Assembly: GCF_900110255.1 (NCBI RefSeq)
Contig: NZ_FODD01000005.1
Coordinates: 62,001-126,000, forward strand
DNA length: 64,000 nt
DNA from: Actinacidiphila rubida
Lineage (GTDB): Bacteria > Actinomycetota > Actinomycetes > Streptomycetales > Streptomycetaceae
Reading direction: 5' to 3'
The notes beneath the pieces are model-generated. The model was not told the origin of the DNA, did not search any database, and saw nothing but the letters and a program-made list of their open reading frames with translations. The first letter of the stretch is position 1, and every line of letters begins with the position of its first letter. This document shows positions 33,177 to 42,749 of the stretch, in pieces. The translations under genes and the position numbers were made by a program.

Positions 33177-34592
33177 CTACTGCTGGGCGGCCCACCACTC
33201 CTTGAGGGCGGTGACGGCCGCCTCCTCGCCGAGCGGGCCGTGCTCCAGCCGCAGCTCCAGCAGGTGCTGGTAGGCCTTGCCGACCATCGGTCCGGGCTTG
33301 AGCTCCAGGATGGTCATGATCTGGTTGCCGTCCAGATCCGGGCGGATGGAGTCCAGCTCCTCCTGTTCCTGGAGCTCGGAGATCCGCGCTTCCAGGCTGT
33401 CGTAGGTGCGGGACAGCGCCGCCGCCTTGCGCTTGTTGCGGGTCGTGCAGTCCGAGCGGGTCAGCTTGTGCAGCCGGTCCAGCAGCGGTCCGGCGTCGCG
33501 CACGTAGCGCCGTACCGCGGAGTCGGTCCATTCCCCGCCGCCGTAACCGTGGAACCGCAGGTGCAGCTCCACCAGCCGGGACACGTCCTTGATCATGTCG
33601 TTGGGGTACTTCAGCTGGGTCATCCGGCTCTTGACCAGCTTGGCGCCCACGACCTCGTGGTGGTGGAAGGAGACCCGGCCGTCGGACTCGAACCGCCGCG
33701 TCTTCGGCTTGCCGATGTCGTGCAGCAGCGCGGACAGCCGCAGCACCAGGTCCGGTCCGTCCGCCTCCAGGTCGATCGCCTGCTCCAGCACGGTCAGGCT
33801 GTGCTCGTAGACGTCCTTGTGCCGGAAGTGCTCGTCGCGTTCCAGGCGCAGCGCGGACAGCTCAGGCAGCACGCGGTCGGCCAGCCCGGTGTCGACCAGC
33901 AGCCGCAGGCCCTTGCGCGGGTGCTCCGACAGCAGCAGCTTGTTCAGTTCGTCCCGCACGCGCTCGGCGGACACGATCTCGATGCGGTCGGCCATCGCGG
34001 TCATGGCCGCCACGACCTCCGGCGCGACCTCGAAGTCGAGCTGCGCGGCGAAGCGGGCGGCCCGCAGCATCCGCAGCGGGTCGTCGGAGAAGGACGACTC
34101 CGGAGTGCCGGGCGTACGCAGCACGCGGGCCGCCAGGTCGTCCAGGCCGCCGTGCGGGTCGACGAAGTGGGTCTCCGGCAGGGCGACCGCCATCGCGTTC
34201 ACCGTGAAGTCCCGGCGGACCAGGTCCTCGTCGATGGTGTCGCCGTAGGAGACCTCGGGCTTGCGGGACGTGCGGTCGTAGGCCTCGGAACGGTAGGTGG
34301 TGACCTCCACCTGGTAGCCGTCCTTCATCCCCCCGACCGTGCCGAAGGCGATCCCGACCTCCCAGACCGCGTCCGCCCACGGCCGGAGAATCGTCAGCAC
34401 GTCATCCGGGCGGGCATCTGTGGTGAAATCGAGGTCGTTGCCGAGCCGCCCGAGCAACGTGTCCCTGACCGAGCCCCCGACGAGGGCGAGCTTGAAGCCG
34501 GCGTCTTGGAAGCGCCGGCCGAGGTCCTCGGCCACGGGTGCGATCGTGTGGCGGGCCTGCGGGGTCTGGGCGGCATTAGTGGCATTCGGCAC
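33177..34592 (-). CDS. cca: CCA-adding tRNA nucleotidyltransferase
   Basis: 471 residues. The class II nucleotidyltransferase head has LVGGSVRDTLLGRLGNDLDF with the catalytic D-x-D, then RRDFTVNAMAV. A C-terminal HD domain shows LSALLHDIGKPKTRRF. It adds or repairs the 3' CCA of tRNAs; related bacterial enzymes add only part of CCA, which sequence alone does not resolve. GTG 34592 (read MPNATNAAQ) matches the usual actinobacterial start although its ribosome site is weak. Divergent from the DUF6049 gene. Confidence 0.93.
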   Translation of the reverse strand: MPNATNAAQTPQARHTIAPVAEDLGRRFQDAGFKLALVGGSVRDTLLGRLGNDLDFTTDARPDDVLTILRPWADAVWEVGIAFGTVGGMKDGYQVEVTTYRSEAYDRTSRKPEVSYGDTIDEDLVRRDFTVNAMAVALPETHFVDPHGGLDDLAARVLRTPGTPESSFSDDPLRMLRAARFAAQLDFEVAPEVVAAMTAMADRIEIVSAERVRDELNKLLLSEHPRKGLRLLVDTGLADRVLPELSALRLERDEHFRHKDVYEHSLTVLEQAIDLEADGPDLVLRLSALLHDIGKPKTRRFESDGRVSFHHHEVVGAKLVKSRMTQLKYPNDMIKDVSRLVELHLRFHGYGGGEWTDSAVRRYVRDAGPLLDRLHKLTRSDCTTRNKRKAAALSRTYDSLEARISELQEQEELDSIRPDLDGNQIMTILELKPGPMVGKAYQHLLELRLEHGPLGEEAAVTALKEWWAAQQ

Positions 34593-34774
34593 AACGTCAA
34601 AGGGTACGGGTCCAGGCCGGTCCCCGGCGCCCCGGTTTGCGCCGAGCCCCGGCCAAACCGGGCTCCCGGATGATGGACTCCGCAGCACTCGGGCACAGCG
34701 GATCTCGTTAACATGCCAGCACGCACTTCCGATGAACCACCGACTACCGACGACGACGAGGGACGGCGACACGC

Positions 34775-37138
34775 GTGGGCGAGGCGGCACAGGCACCCCG
34801 GACGGCTCCGCCGGCGCGCCGCCGGCGGTGGCTCCGGGCGACGGCGGCCGTGGCCGGCGCCACACTCCTGGCGGGCCTGCTCCAGGGCGTCCTCGCCACC
34901 GGCTCCCAGGCCGACGCTCGGGCGAAGGCGCCCATAGGCTCGCGGACCGCCGTGCTGTCCATCGACAGCCTCACCCCGCGGGTGCCCACCAAGGACGCCA
35001 CCGTGACCGTGTCCGGCACGATCCAGAACGACGGGAAGTCCGCGATCACCGACGCCGACATCGGCGTCCGGATCGGCCCAGGAGGCCCCCTGCAGTCCCG
35101 CAGCGCCATGAAGAGCGCCGCCAACCGCGTCGGGTTCACCTCGCAGGCCGACGGCTCGGACATCCTTGGTGACGCCGTCCACGTGCCGACCATCCCCGCG
35201 GGCGGCAGCGCCGCCTACACCATCAAGGTCCCCGTGAGCGCCCTGGGCCTCACGGCCACCGGCGTGTACCAGCTGGGGGTCACCCTGCAGGGCCAGGACA
35301 CCGGGGAGCCCTGGTCGCACGTCCTGGGCATCAAGCGCACGTTCCTGCCCTGGTACGCCGACGGTGAGGCCGCCAAGGCCACCGAGATGACCTACCTGTG
35401 GCCGCTGACCGACCGGTCGCACATCTCGGCTCGCGGTGACACCGACACCGCCCAGAGCCCGATCTTCCTCGACGACGACCTCGCCCAGGAGCTCGCACCC
35501 GGCGGCCGCCTGGACCAGATGGTGCAGCTGGCCAAGCAGCTGCCGGTGACCTGGGTCATCGACCCCGACCTGCTGGCGACCGTCGAGGCGATGCTCAAGA
35601 GCTACCGGGTCGCGGGTCCGGACGGAGACGTGGCCCACACCACGCCCGGCACCGGCTCCGCCGTCGCCCGGCAGTGGCTCAACTCACTGAAGTCCGCGGT
35701 GGGCGGTGCCCAGGTCATGGCGCTGCCCTTCGGCGACACCGACCTCGCCTCGATCGCCCACCACGGCAAGTCCGTGCAGGGGAGCGTCAGCCACGTCAAG
35801 GACGCCGTGTCCCTGGGCAAGAACACCGTGGACACCATCCTGGGCGTCCAGTCCTCGGCGAACGTCGCCTGGCCGGTGCAGGGCGCGATCGACCCGTCGA
35901 TCGTCTCGGTGGCCCGCAGCGGCGGCATGAACCGGATCATCGCCCGCAGCGACACCTTCCCGGAGAACGACCTGTCGTACACGCCGACCGCGGCCCGGCC
36001 GCTGGACGGCGGGATGACCGGCGTGGTGACCGACGCCTCGCTGTCCACCGCGTTCTCCGGCGACATGCTCCACGAGGAGAACGCCAACCTGTCGGTGCAG
36101 AGCTTCGTCGCGCAGACCCTGCTGATCACCATGCAGGCGCCCGACAAGCAGCGCTCCCTCGTGGTGGCGCCGCAGCGGATCCCCACCGTCTCGCAGGCGC
36201 AGGCGCTGGCCGAGGCGATCGCCACGACCGACGCCAGCCCGTGGACGCAGTCGGTGGATCTCGACATCGCGTTGGCCGCCCACCCGGACGCGCACGCCTC
36301 CCACCGCGTCCCGCCGTCGAGCGCCTACCCGTCCTCGCTGCGCAAGCAGGAGCTGTCCACCAACGCGTTCCAGCAGATCCACGAGACGCAGATCCACCTC
36401 AACGAGTTCGTGGTCATTCTCACGGTCAAGGACCGGGTGACCGTGCCGTTCGGCAACGCGGTGCTGCGGTCGATGTCGACGGAGTGGCGCGGTGACGCGG
36501 ACGGCGCCGCCGACTTCCGCGACGCGATCGGCGCCTATCTGTACGACCTCATCAACGCGGTCCACATCCTCGACAAGACCACGCTGACGCTTTCGGGCCG
36601 CAGCGGCACGATCCCGGTCACGGTGAAGAACGACCTCGGCCAGCCCATCACCGGGCTCGTGCTGCGGCTCACCTCGGGCACCAACATCCGGCTGGAGATC
36701 CGCAACCCGAATCAGCCGATCACCATCGACGGCGGCCACACCCGTACCCTGAAGTTCCAGACCAAGGCCAACGGCAACGGCACCGTCAGGATCACCGCCC
36801 ACCTGTACACGCAGAACGGCGGCCTGTACGGCGGCATCGTGCGGTTCGATGTGAAGATCACCAAGGTCACCGACCTGGTGATGCTGATCATCGGTGCCGG
36901 ACTGCTGCTTCTGGTGCTCGCCGGCGTCCGGATCTACCGTCAACGTAAGCGGCAGGCGGCCGGCGGCGGCGGGGACGGTGGCTCCGGAGGCGACGGCACG
37001 AACGACGGCACCGGCGGGGACGACGGCAGCGGAGGCCGGCCCGAGGACGGCAATCCAGGGCAGCCGGGTGACGCTGCCAGGGACACCGGCCTGGACACCC
37101 CGGAGCCGTCGCCGGCAGGTGAGAAGGTGGACGGATAG
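34775..37138 (+). CDS. DUF6049-type secreted membrane-anchored protein, upstream of murJ
   Basis: 787 residues. An Arg-rich start and hydrophobic segment (ATAAVAGATLLAGLLQGVLATGSQA-like) form a signal peptide. The bulk is extracytoplasmic, with an early Ig-like part (VTVSGTIQNDGKSAITDADI). A membrane helix (DLVMLIIGAGLLLLVLAGVRI) and a Gly/Asp-rich cytoplasmic tail close it. This gene regularly precedes murJ in streptomycetes and mycobacteria, but its function is unknown. GTG 34775 is the assumed start. A role with MurJ and the pseudokinase in lipid II export is inference from position only; murJ begins 26 bp later. Confidence 0.8.
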   Translation: MGEAAQAPRTAPPARRRRWLRATAAVAGATLLAGLLQGVLATGSQADARAKAPIGSRTAVLSIDSLTPRVPTKDATVTVSGTIQNDGKSAITDADIGVRIGPGGPLQSRSAMKSAANRVGFTSQADGSDILGDAVHVPTIPAGGSAAYTIKVPVSALGLTATGVYQLGVTLQGQDTGEPWSHVLGIKRTFLPWYADGEAAKATEMTYLWPLTDRSHISARGDTDTAQSPIFLDDDLAQELAPGGRLDQMVQLAKQLPVTWVIDPDLLATVEAMLKSYRVAGPDGDVAHTTPGTGSAVARQWLNSLKSAVGGAQVMALPFGDTDLASIAHHGKSVQGSVSHVKDAVSLGKNTVDTILGVQSSANVAWPVQGAIDPSIVSVARSGGMNRIIARSDTFPENDLSYTPTAARPLDGGMTGVVTDASLSTAFSGDMLHEENANLSVQSFVAQTLLITMQAPDKQRSLVVAPQRIPTVSQAQALAEAIATTDASPWTQSVDLDIALAAHPDAHASHRVPPSSAYPSSLRKQELSTNAFQQIHETQIHLNEFVVILTVKDRVTVPFGNAVLRSMSTEWRGDADGAADFRDAIGAYLYDLINAVHILDKTTLTLSGRSGTIPVTVKNDLGQPITGLVLRLTSGTNIRLEIRNPNQPITIDGGHTRTLKFQTKANGNGTVRITAHLYTQNGGLYGGIVRFDVKITKVTDLVMLIIGAGLLLLVLAGVRIYRQRKRQAAGGGGDGGSGGDGTNDGTGGDDGSGGRPEDGNPGQPGDAARDTGLDTPEPSPAGEKVDG

Positions 37139-37164
37139 ACAGCGGCTAATAAGGTGGGGCACTG

Positions 37165-39693
37165 ATGAACGCGCCGTACGACGGTGATCGCGACGCTGCG
37201 GGCCAGATGCCTCCCTCGCCCGACGAGCGTCCCACTCCACCTGACCCGTATCTGCAGAACACCTACGCCTACGATCCGTACCAGCAGCAGGATCCGTCGG
37301 CGCAGGACCCCGTCGACGAGGCGCTCTACGACCGGGCCGCACACCCGCCGCCCGCGCAGTACGGCCAGCAGCACTGGCAGCAGGCCATGTACCCGCAGAT
37401 GCCGTACAGCGACAACCCCGCCACCCAGTACCTGGGCGTCGACGACTTCGTCGGGCACGTCGGCCAGGAGCAGCAGCAGTACGACGCGTACCAGCACCTG
37501 TTCCGCGACCAGAGCCCCGAGGGGTACCCCCAGCAGCAGTACGGGCAGGGCCAGCAGCCGCCGCAGGCCCAGCAGCCGTACGCCCAGGGGCAGCAGCCCT
37601 ACGGCCAGGGACAGGGCCAGGCGCAGGGTCAGCAGCCGTACCCCCCGCAGCAGGGGCAGCCGCAGCAGCAGGACCCGCGGCAGGGCTACTACCAGCAGCC
37701 GCAGGGCGGGTACCCGCAGGAGCAGTACGGCGCCCCGCAGGACTACGGCCAGCAGCAGTACGGCTATCCCCAGGTGCCCGCCGACAACTCGGGCACCGGC
37801 TACTCCGAGCCCGTCTACGAGGAGCCGCCCTACGGGCAGGCCACGTACTACCAGGGCACCGAGCAGCAGCCGTACCACGACCCGGACCCGCGCTACGCGG
37901 ATCCCCGGTACCAGCAGCAGCAGCCGTACCCCCCGCAGCAGCAGGCCCAGACCCAGCATCAGATGCCGCACACGCAGCAGCCGGGTACCGGCCAGATGCC
38001 CGCGGTGGACGCGACCGGGCAGATGCCCGCCGCCGCACCGACCGCGCCTGCGGCGGGCCGCGGCGGCGGCATCCTCAAGTCCAGCGCGCTGATGGCCGCC
38101 GGCACCCTGGTCTCCCGGGTGACCGGCTTCGTCCGCACCCTGGTGATCGCCGCCGCGATCGGCGTCGCCACCCTCGGCGACTCCTACGCGGTCGCCAACA
38201 CCCTGCCGACGATGATCTACATCCTCACCATCGGCGGCGGCCTCAACTCGGTGTTCGTCCCGCAGCTGGTCCGCGCGATGAAGGACGACGACGACGGCGG
38301 TGCGGCGTACGCCAACCGCCTGCTGACCGTCGTCATGGTGATCCTGGGCGGCATCGTCGCGGTGACGGTGCTCGGCGCCCCGCTGCTGATCCGCCTGATG
38401 TCCGCGAAGATCGCCGACAACCCGGACACCTACAGCGTGGCGATCACCTTCGCCCGGTACTGCCTGCCGACGATCTTCTTCATGGGCGTCCACGTGGTCA
38501 TGGGCCAGGTGCTCAACGCCCGCGGGAAGTTCGGCGCCATGATGTGGACCCCGGTCCTCAACAACATCGTGGTGATCTTCACCTTCCTGATGTTCATCTG
38601 GGTCTACGGCTCCTACAGCACGACCCACATGGACGCGACGACCATCACGCCCGAAGGGACCCGCCTGCTGGGCATCGGCACCCTGCTCGGCCTGGTGGTG
38701 CAGTCGCTCGCGATGCTCCCGTACCTGCGGGAGGCCGGCTTCAGGTTCCGGCCGCGCTTCGACTGGCGCGGCCACGGCCTGGGCCACGCGGCCAAGCTCG
38801 CGAAGTGGACGTTCTTCTTCGTGCTGGCCAACCAGGCGGGCCTGATCGCCGTCACCCAGCTCGCCACCTGGGCCGGTTCCAACGCCGACAAGGACGGCTA
38901 CCAGGGCACCGGCATCACGGCCTACAACAACGCCCTGCTGATCTGGCAGATGCCGCAGGCCATCATCACCGTCTCGGTGATGGCCGCCGTGCTGCCCCGG
39001 ATCTCCCGGGCGGCGGCCGACAGCGACATCTCGGCGGTCCGCGACGACATCTCCTACGGCCTGCGCACATCGGCCGTCGCCATGGTGCCGGCCGGCTTCG
39101 CGTTCCTCGCGCTCGGCGTCCCGATGTGCGGCCTGCTCTACGCCAGCACCGGTGCCGAGTCCGCGCAGAACATCGGCTTCATCCTCATGGCGTTCGGCGT
39201 CGGCCTGATCCCGTTCTCGGTCCAGTACGTGATCCTCCGCGGCTTCTACGCCTTCGAGGACACCAGGACGCCGTTCTACAACACGGTCATCGTGGCCGCC
39301 GTGAACGCCGCCGCCTCCGCGATCTGCTTCCTGGTGCTGCCCGCACGCTGGGCCGTGGTCGGGATGGCCTTCTCCTACGGCCTCGCCTACGCGGTGGGGG
39401 TCGGCGTCGCGGCCAAGCGCCTGCGGGGCAGGCTGGCCGGGGACATCGACGGGCGGCGCGTGGTGCGCACGTACGCGCGGCTGGTGGGCGCGTGCGTCCC
39501 GGCCGCGGGGATCGCCGGTGCCGCGGTCTACGTCATCATGAAGTCCCTCGGCAGCGGCGCGGTCGGTTCGCTGGCGGCCCTCGTCGTGGGCGGCGGGCTG
39601 CTGATGGGCCTGTTCGTGCTGGCCGCCAAGCGCATGAGGATCCAGGAGATGACCGCGATGATCGGCATGGTCCGAGGGCGCCTCGGGCGCTGA
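37165..39693 (+). CDS. murJ: Lipid II flippase MurJ with long Q/P/Y-rich N-terminal extension
   Basis: 842 residues. Residues 1 to about 295 are low-complexity, made of repeated QQPYGQGQ/PQQQYG-like units and presumably cytoplasmic. The MurJ/MviN core starts at ILKSSALMAAGTLVSRVTGFVRTL and has about 14 helices, including SYAVANTLPTMIYILTIGGGLNSVFVPQL-type motifs, ARGKFGAMMWTPVLNN and PFSVQYVILRGFYAFEDTRTPFY. It flips lipid II across the membrane. ATG 37165 has AAGGTGGGG upstream. The extension could be a platform for partners. Confidence 0.93.
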   Translation: MNAPYDGDRDAAGQMPPSPDERPTPPDPYLQNTYAYDPYQQQDPSAQDPVDEALYDRAAHPPPAQYGQQHWQQAMYPQMPYSDNPATQYLGVDDFVGHVGQEQQQYDAYQHLFRDQSPEGYPQQQYGQGQQPPQAQQPYAQGQQPYGQGQGQAQGQQPYPPQQGQPQQQDPRQGYYQQPQGGYPQEQYGAPQDYGQQQYGYPQVPADNSGTGYSEPVYEEPPYGQATYYQGTEQQPYHDPDPRYADPRYQQQQPYPPQQQAQTQHQMPHTQQPGTGQMPAVDATGQMPAAAPTAPAAGRGGGILKSSALMAAGTLVSRVTGFVRTLVIAAAIGVATLGDSYAVANTLPTMIYILTIGGGLNSVFVPQLVRAMKDDDDGGAAYANRLLTVVMVILGGIVAVTVLGAPLLIRLMSAKIADNPDTYSVAITFARYCLPTIFFMGVHVVMGQVLNARGKFGAMMWTPVLNNIVVIFTFLMFIWVYGSYSTTHMDATTITPEGTRLLGIGTLLGLVVQSLAMLPYLREAGFRFRPRFDWRGHGLGHAAKLAKWTFFFVLANQAGLIAVTQLATWAGSNADKDGYQGTGITAYNNALLIWQMPQAIITVSVMAAVLPRISRAAADSDISAVRDDISYGLRTSAVAMVPAGFAFLALGVPMCGLLYASTGAESAQNIGFILMAFGVGLIPFSVQYVILRGFYAFEDTRTPFYNTVIVAAVNAAASAICFLVLPARWAVVGMAFSYGLAYAVGVGVAAKRLRGRLAGDIDGRRVVRTYARLVGACVPAAGIAGAAVYVIMKSLGSGAVGSLAALVVGGGLLMGLFVLAAKRMRIQEMTAMIGMVRGRLGR

Positions 39694-39833
39694 CGCCGGT
39701 CCTCGGACGCCCGCGGCCCGCTGCCGCGCAACCATCGCGGGCCACCGCGTGTCGTGCATAGAGCCGGAGTGTGGGCACAATTGTCATCGGCTCGACGTGA
39801 GATCGCGCAACGGATGGGGAGGCAGGAACGACG

Positions 39834-42041
39834 GTGGCGGATCGGAGCACGGCCGCCGTCGGAGTGGCCAGCGAGGGCGGAGAGTCGCCCGGCGCTCAGC
39901 AGAGCGAAGCCACTCCCGGCGGGACGACGACGGACGACCAGAGCAACGGCAAGCCCGCGACCGACGCGGCAGACACAGCCGGGACGGCCGACGCGGCCGG
40001 GACGACCGGCGAGGACCAGCCTGACGCCAGCGCAGAACCTGCCGAGAAGCCCGCTGAAGCCCCTCACGACGACGCGGACACCGTTGTGGACACCGTCACC
40101 CCGGACACCGACTCCCAGCCCCGCAGCAAGCCGTCTGCGCCCGAGCCGCAGGCCTCCCAGGAAGCCGAACCTGACGCCCTGATGGACACCGTGGCCGAGA
40201 CGACCGCGGACGCGACCGCGGACGCCCCCTCCGACGCCGACACCAACGCCTCCCGTACACGTTCCACGGACAACAGCGCCCCGGACGCACCGGACGCCAC
40301 CATGAAGCTGGCCGCGGGAGCGGAGCCCACGCAGCAGGCCGCCGCCAAGACCGCGTCCGCCCCCGAGCGCAAGCCGGCGGACGGGCCGAAGGCCAAGGCG
40401 GAGCCCGCGGACGGGGCGAAGGCGGAACCCACGCCGGCAGACGAGCCGAAGGCCGAACCCACGCCCGCGGACAAGGCGAAGGCGAAGGCGGAGCCCAAGG
40501 CAGGTCCCAAGTCAGTGCCCCGGCCGGTCCGCACCGCCCAGCCGGAGCTGCACAGCGGTCACAAGCTGGCCCGCCGCTACCAGTTGGAGGAGTGCGTCAC
40601 CCGCGTCGACGGCTTCAGCAGCTGGCGCGCGGTCGACGAGAAACTGCGTCGTGCGGTCGGCATCCACATCCTGCCCGCCGACCACGCGCGTGCCCGCCAG
40701 GTGCTCGCGGCCGCCCGCTCGGCCGCGCTCCTCGGCGACCCGCGGTTCGTCCAGGTCCTCGACGCCGTCGAGGAGAACGACCTGGTGTACGTCATCCACG
40801 AGTGGCTGCCGGACGCGACCTCGCTCGCCGACCAGCTGGCCACCGCTCCACTGGAGCCGCACGAGGCGTACCAGATGGTCAGCCAGGTCTCCCAGGGCAT
40901 GGCCGCCGCCCACCGCGAGGGGCTGGCGCACCTGCGGCTCGACCCGGGTGCCGTGTTGCGCACCGTGTCCGGCCAGTACCGGATCCGCGGGCTCGCCGTC
41001 GCGGCCGCCCTGCGCGGCCTCAAGGCCGAGCGCCCGCAGCGCCAGGACACCGAGGCGATCGGCGCACTGCTCTACGCCTCGCTGACCCAGCGGTGGCCCT
41101 ACGAGGACGACGCCCACGGCCTGGCCGGGCTGCCCAAGCGCGTCGGCCTGGTCGCACCCGACCAGGTCCGGGCCGGGATCCACCGCGGACTGTCCGAGCT
41201 CGCCATGCGGGCTCTGGTCAACGACGGCGCGACCGCCTCCCGCGAGGAACCTCCCTGCACCACTCCCGAGGAACTCGCCAAGGCCGTGGCCGCGATGCCC
41301 CGCATCCGGCCGCCGGAGCAGGCACCGCCGGTCTACCGGCCCGCTCCGTACTCGCAGTTCCCGAAGAACTCCGCGCCGCCGCACGGCGCCACCCGCGCCC
41401 CCGCGGCGGCACCGGTGCCGCCGCCTGCCCTGCCGGGCCGGACGGGCCAGGTCCTGAAGTGGGCGGTGGCCGCCCTGGTGATCGTCGCCATCGGCCTCGG
41501 CAGCTGGCAGTTGGCCGACGCGCTGAAGTCGAACGAGGACCAGCCCACCAAGCACACCCCCACGGGGCAGAAGGCCGGCCAGAACACCACCCCGCCGGCG
41601 CCGAAGCCGATCCCGATCGTGAGCGCCAAGGACTTCGACCCGCTCGGTGACGGGAAGGAGAACCCGGACCTCGTGTCCAAGGTCTACGACGGGAACCCCG
41701 GCACCTACTGGCAGACCCAGTACTACCTGGGGGCGGACCTCGGCGGTCTCAAGCCAGGCGTCGGCGTCATCGTCGATCTGGGCAGCGCCAAGAACATCAG
41801 CAACGTGAAGGTGGACTTCATAGGGTCCACCAGCGCGCAGTTGCTGACGACCAAAGACTCCTCGATGCCGAGCAGCTTCGATGACTTCACGACGGTCGCC
41901 CAGGGGTCCGGCGAGCAGGTGACGTTCACTCCCAGCACCAAGGTGACCTCGCGGTACCTCCTCGTCTGGTTGACCAAGCTCCCACCCATGTCAGCGGGCC
42001 AATTCCGTGGCAAGATCGGCGAGATCAGCGTGACCGGCTGA
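39834..42041 (+). CDS. Membrane pseudokinase with extracellular discoidin-like domain
   Basis: 735 residues. Residues 1 to about 235 are disordered, with repeated AKAEPADG-type units. A protein-kinase-like fold follows (about 240-480), but the catalytic residues are absent: the ATP-binding Lys region reads AVGIHILP, the HRD loop reads HLRLDPGAVL and the DFG region reads IRGLAVA. A membrane helix (WAVAALVIVAIGLGSWQLA) leads to a C-terminal F5/8C-like domain (VYDGNPGTYWQTQYY). In mycobacteria MurJ itself carries such a pseudokinase; here it is a separate gene just after murJ. It probably regulates MurJ through FHA-type partners. GTG 39834. Confidence 0.82.
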   Translation: MADRSTAAVGVASEGGESPGAQQSEATPGGTTTDDQSNGKPATDAADTAGTADAAGTTGEDQPDASAEPAEKPAEAPHDDADTVVDTVTPDTDSQPRSKPSAPEPQASQEAEPDALMDTVAETTADATADAPSDADTNASRTRSTDNSAPDAPDATMKLAAGAEPTQQAAAKTASAPERKPADGPKAKAEPADGAKAEPTPADEPKAEPTPADKAKAKAEPKAGPKSVPRPVRTAQPELHSGHKLARRYQLEECVTRVDGFSSWRAVDEKLRRAVGIHILPADHARARQVLAAARSAALLGDPRFVQVLDAVEENDLVYVIHEWLPDATSLADQLATAPLEPHEAYQMVSQVSQGMAAAHREGLAHLRLDPGAVLRTVSGQYRIRGLAVAAALRGLKAERPQRQDTEAIGALLYASLTQRWPYEDDAHGLAGLPKRVGLVAPDQVRAGIHRGLSELAMRALVNDGATASREEPPCTTPEELAKAVAAMPRIRPPEQAPPVYRPAPYSQFPKNSAPPHGATRAPAAAPVPPPALPGRTGQVLKWAVAALVIVAIGLGSWQLADALKSNEDQPTKHTPTGQKAGQNTTPPAPKPIPIVSAKDFDPLGDGKENPDLVSKVYDGNPGTYWQTQYYLGADLGGLKPGVGVIVDLGSAKNISNVKVDFIGSTSAQLLTTKDSSMPSSFDDFTTVAQGSGEQVTFTPSTKVTSRYLLVWLTKLPPMSAGQFRGKIGEISVTG

Positions 42042-42077
42042 GCCGAACGCACCGCGGAATCCCGGGGGAGGGCAGCG

Positions 42078-42749
42078 ATGGAGCAGAACCCGCTCAGCGG
42101 GGTCTCCGACGCCGAACTCCTGGCCCGGCACGTGGCGGGCGATCCCGACGCCTTCGGCGAGATCGTCCGCCGTCATCGCGACCGGCTGTGGGCGGTCGCC
42201 CTGCGCACGCTGGGCGACCGCGAAGAGGCCGCGGACGCGGTCCAGGACGCCCTGGTGTCCGCCTTCCGCAGCGCCCACCGCTTCCGGGGAGAGGCGGCCG
42301 TCACCACCTGGCTGCACCGGATCACTGTGAACGCCTGCCTGGACCGAGTCCGGCGGGCCGCGAGCCGGCGGACGTCACCCGTCGCGGACGAGCAGAACTT
42401 CGAGGCGCTCATGGAACCGCACGAGTCCGCTGAGGCGCCCGCCGAGCGCGAGGAGCTGCAGCGCGAACTGGTCGCCGCGCTGGCCACCCTGCCGCCCGAG
42501 CAGAGGGTGGCCCTGGTGCTCGTGGACATGCAGGGCTACCCGGTCGCGGAGGCGGCGGCCGTGCTGGACGTCCCCACCGGAACCGTGAAGAGCCGGTGCG
42601 CCCGAGGACGGGCCCGGCTGCTCCCGCTGCTGACCCATCTGCGGTCGGCGGAGACGGATAAGGGTGATCGTCGCCGGGGAAGGAACCCGACGGGGGGCAC
42701 GCCCGTCCCAGAGACGGGTACGGAACAGGGCGGAGGTGGCCACCGATGA
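42078..42749 (+). CDS. sigM: ECF sigma factor, SigM type
   Basis: 223 residues. Region 2 (LLARHVAGDPDAFGEIVRRH, DRLWAVALRTLGDREEAADAVQDALVSAFRSAHRFRGEAAVTTWLHRI) and region 4 (ATLPPEQRVALVLVDMQGYPVAEAAAVLDVPTGTVKSRCARGRARL) are complete. SigM in Streptomyces directs a stress and development-linked regulon. A short basic tail follows region 4. ATG 42078 has GGGAGGG upstream. The stop overlaps the start of the anti-sigma-like gene by 4 bp (ATGA), implying coupled synthesis. Confidence 0.9.
   Translation: MEQNPLSGVSDAELLARHVAGDPDAFGEIVRRHRDRLWAVALRTLGDREEAADAVQDALVSAFRSAHRFRGEAAVTTWLHRITVNACLDRVRRAASRRTSPVADEQNFEALMEPHESAEAPAEREELQRELVAALATLPPEQRVALVLVDMQGYPVAEAAAVLDVPTGTVKSRCARGRARLLPLLTHLRSAETDKGDRRRGRNPTGGTPVPETGTEQGGGGHR

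Noticed and set aside
33082..33273. Short frame beginning MFHVEHRS near cca
   Set aside because: The MFHVEH peptide is simply translated parS; the frame runs antisense into cca.
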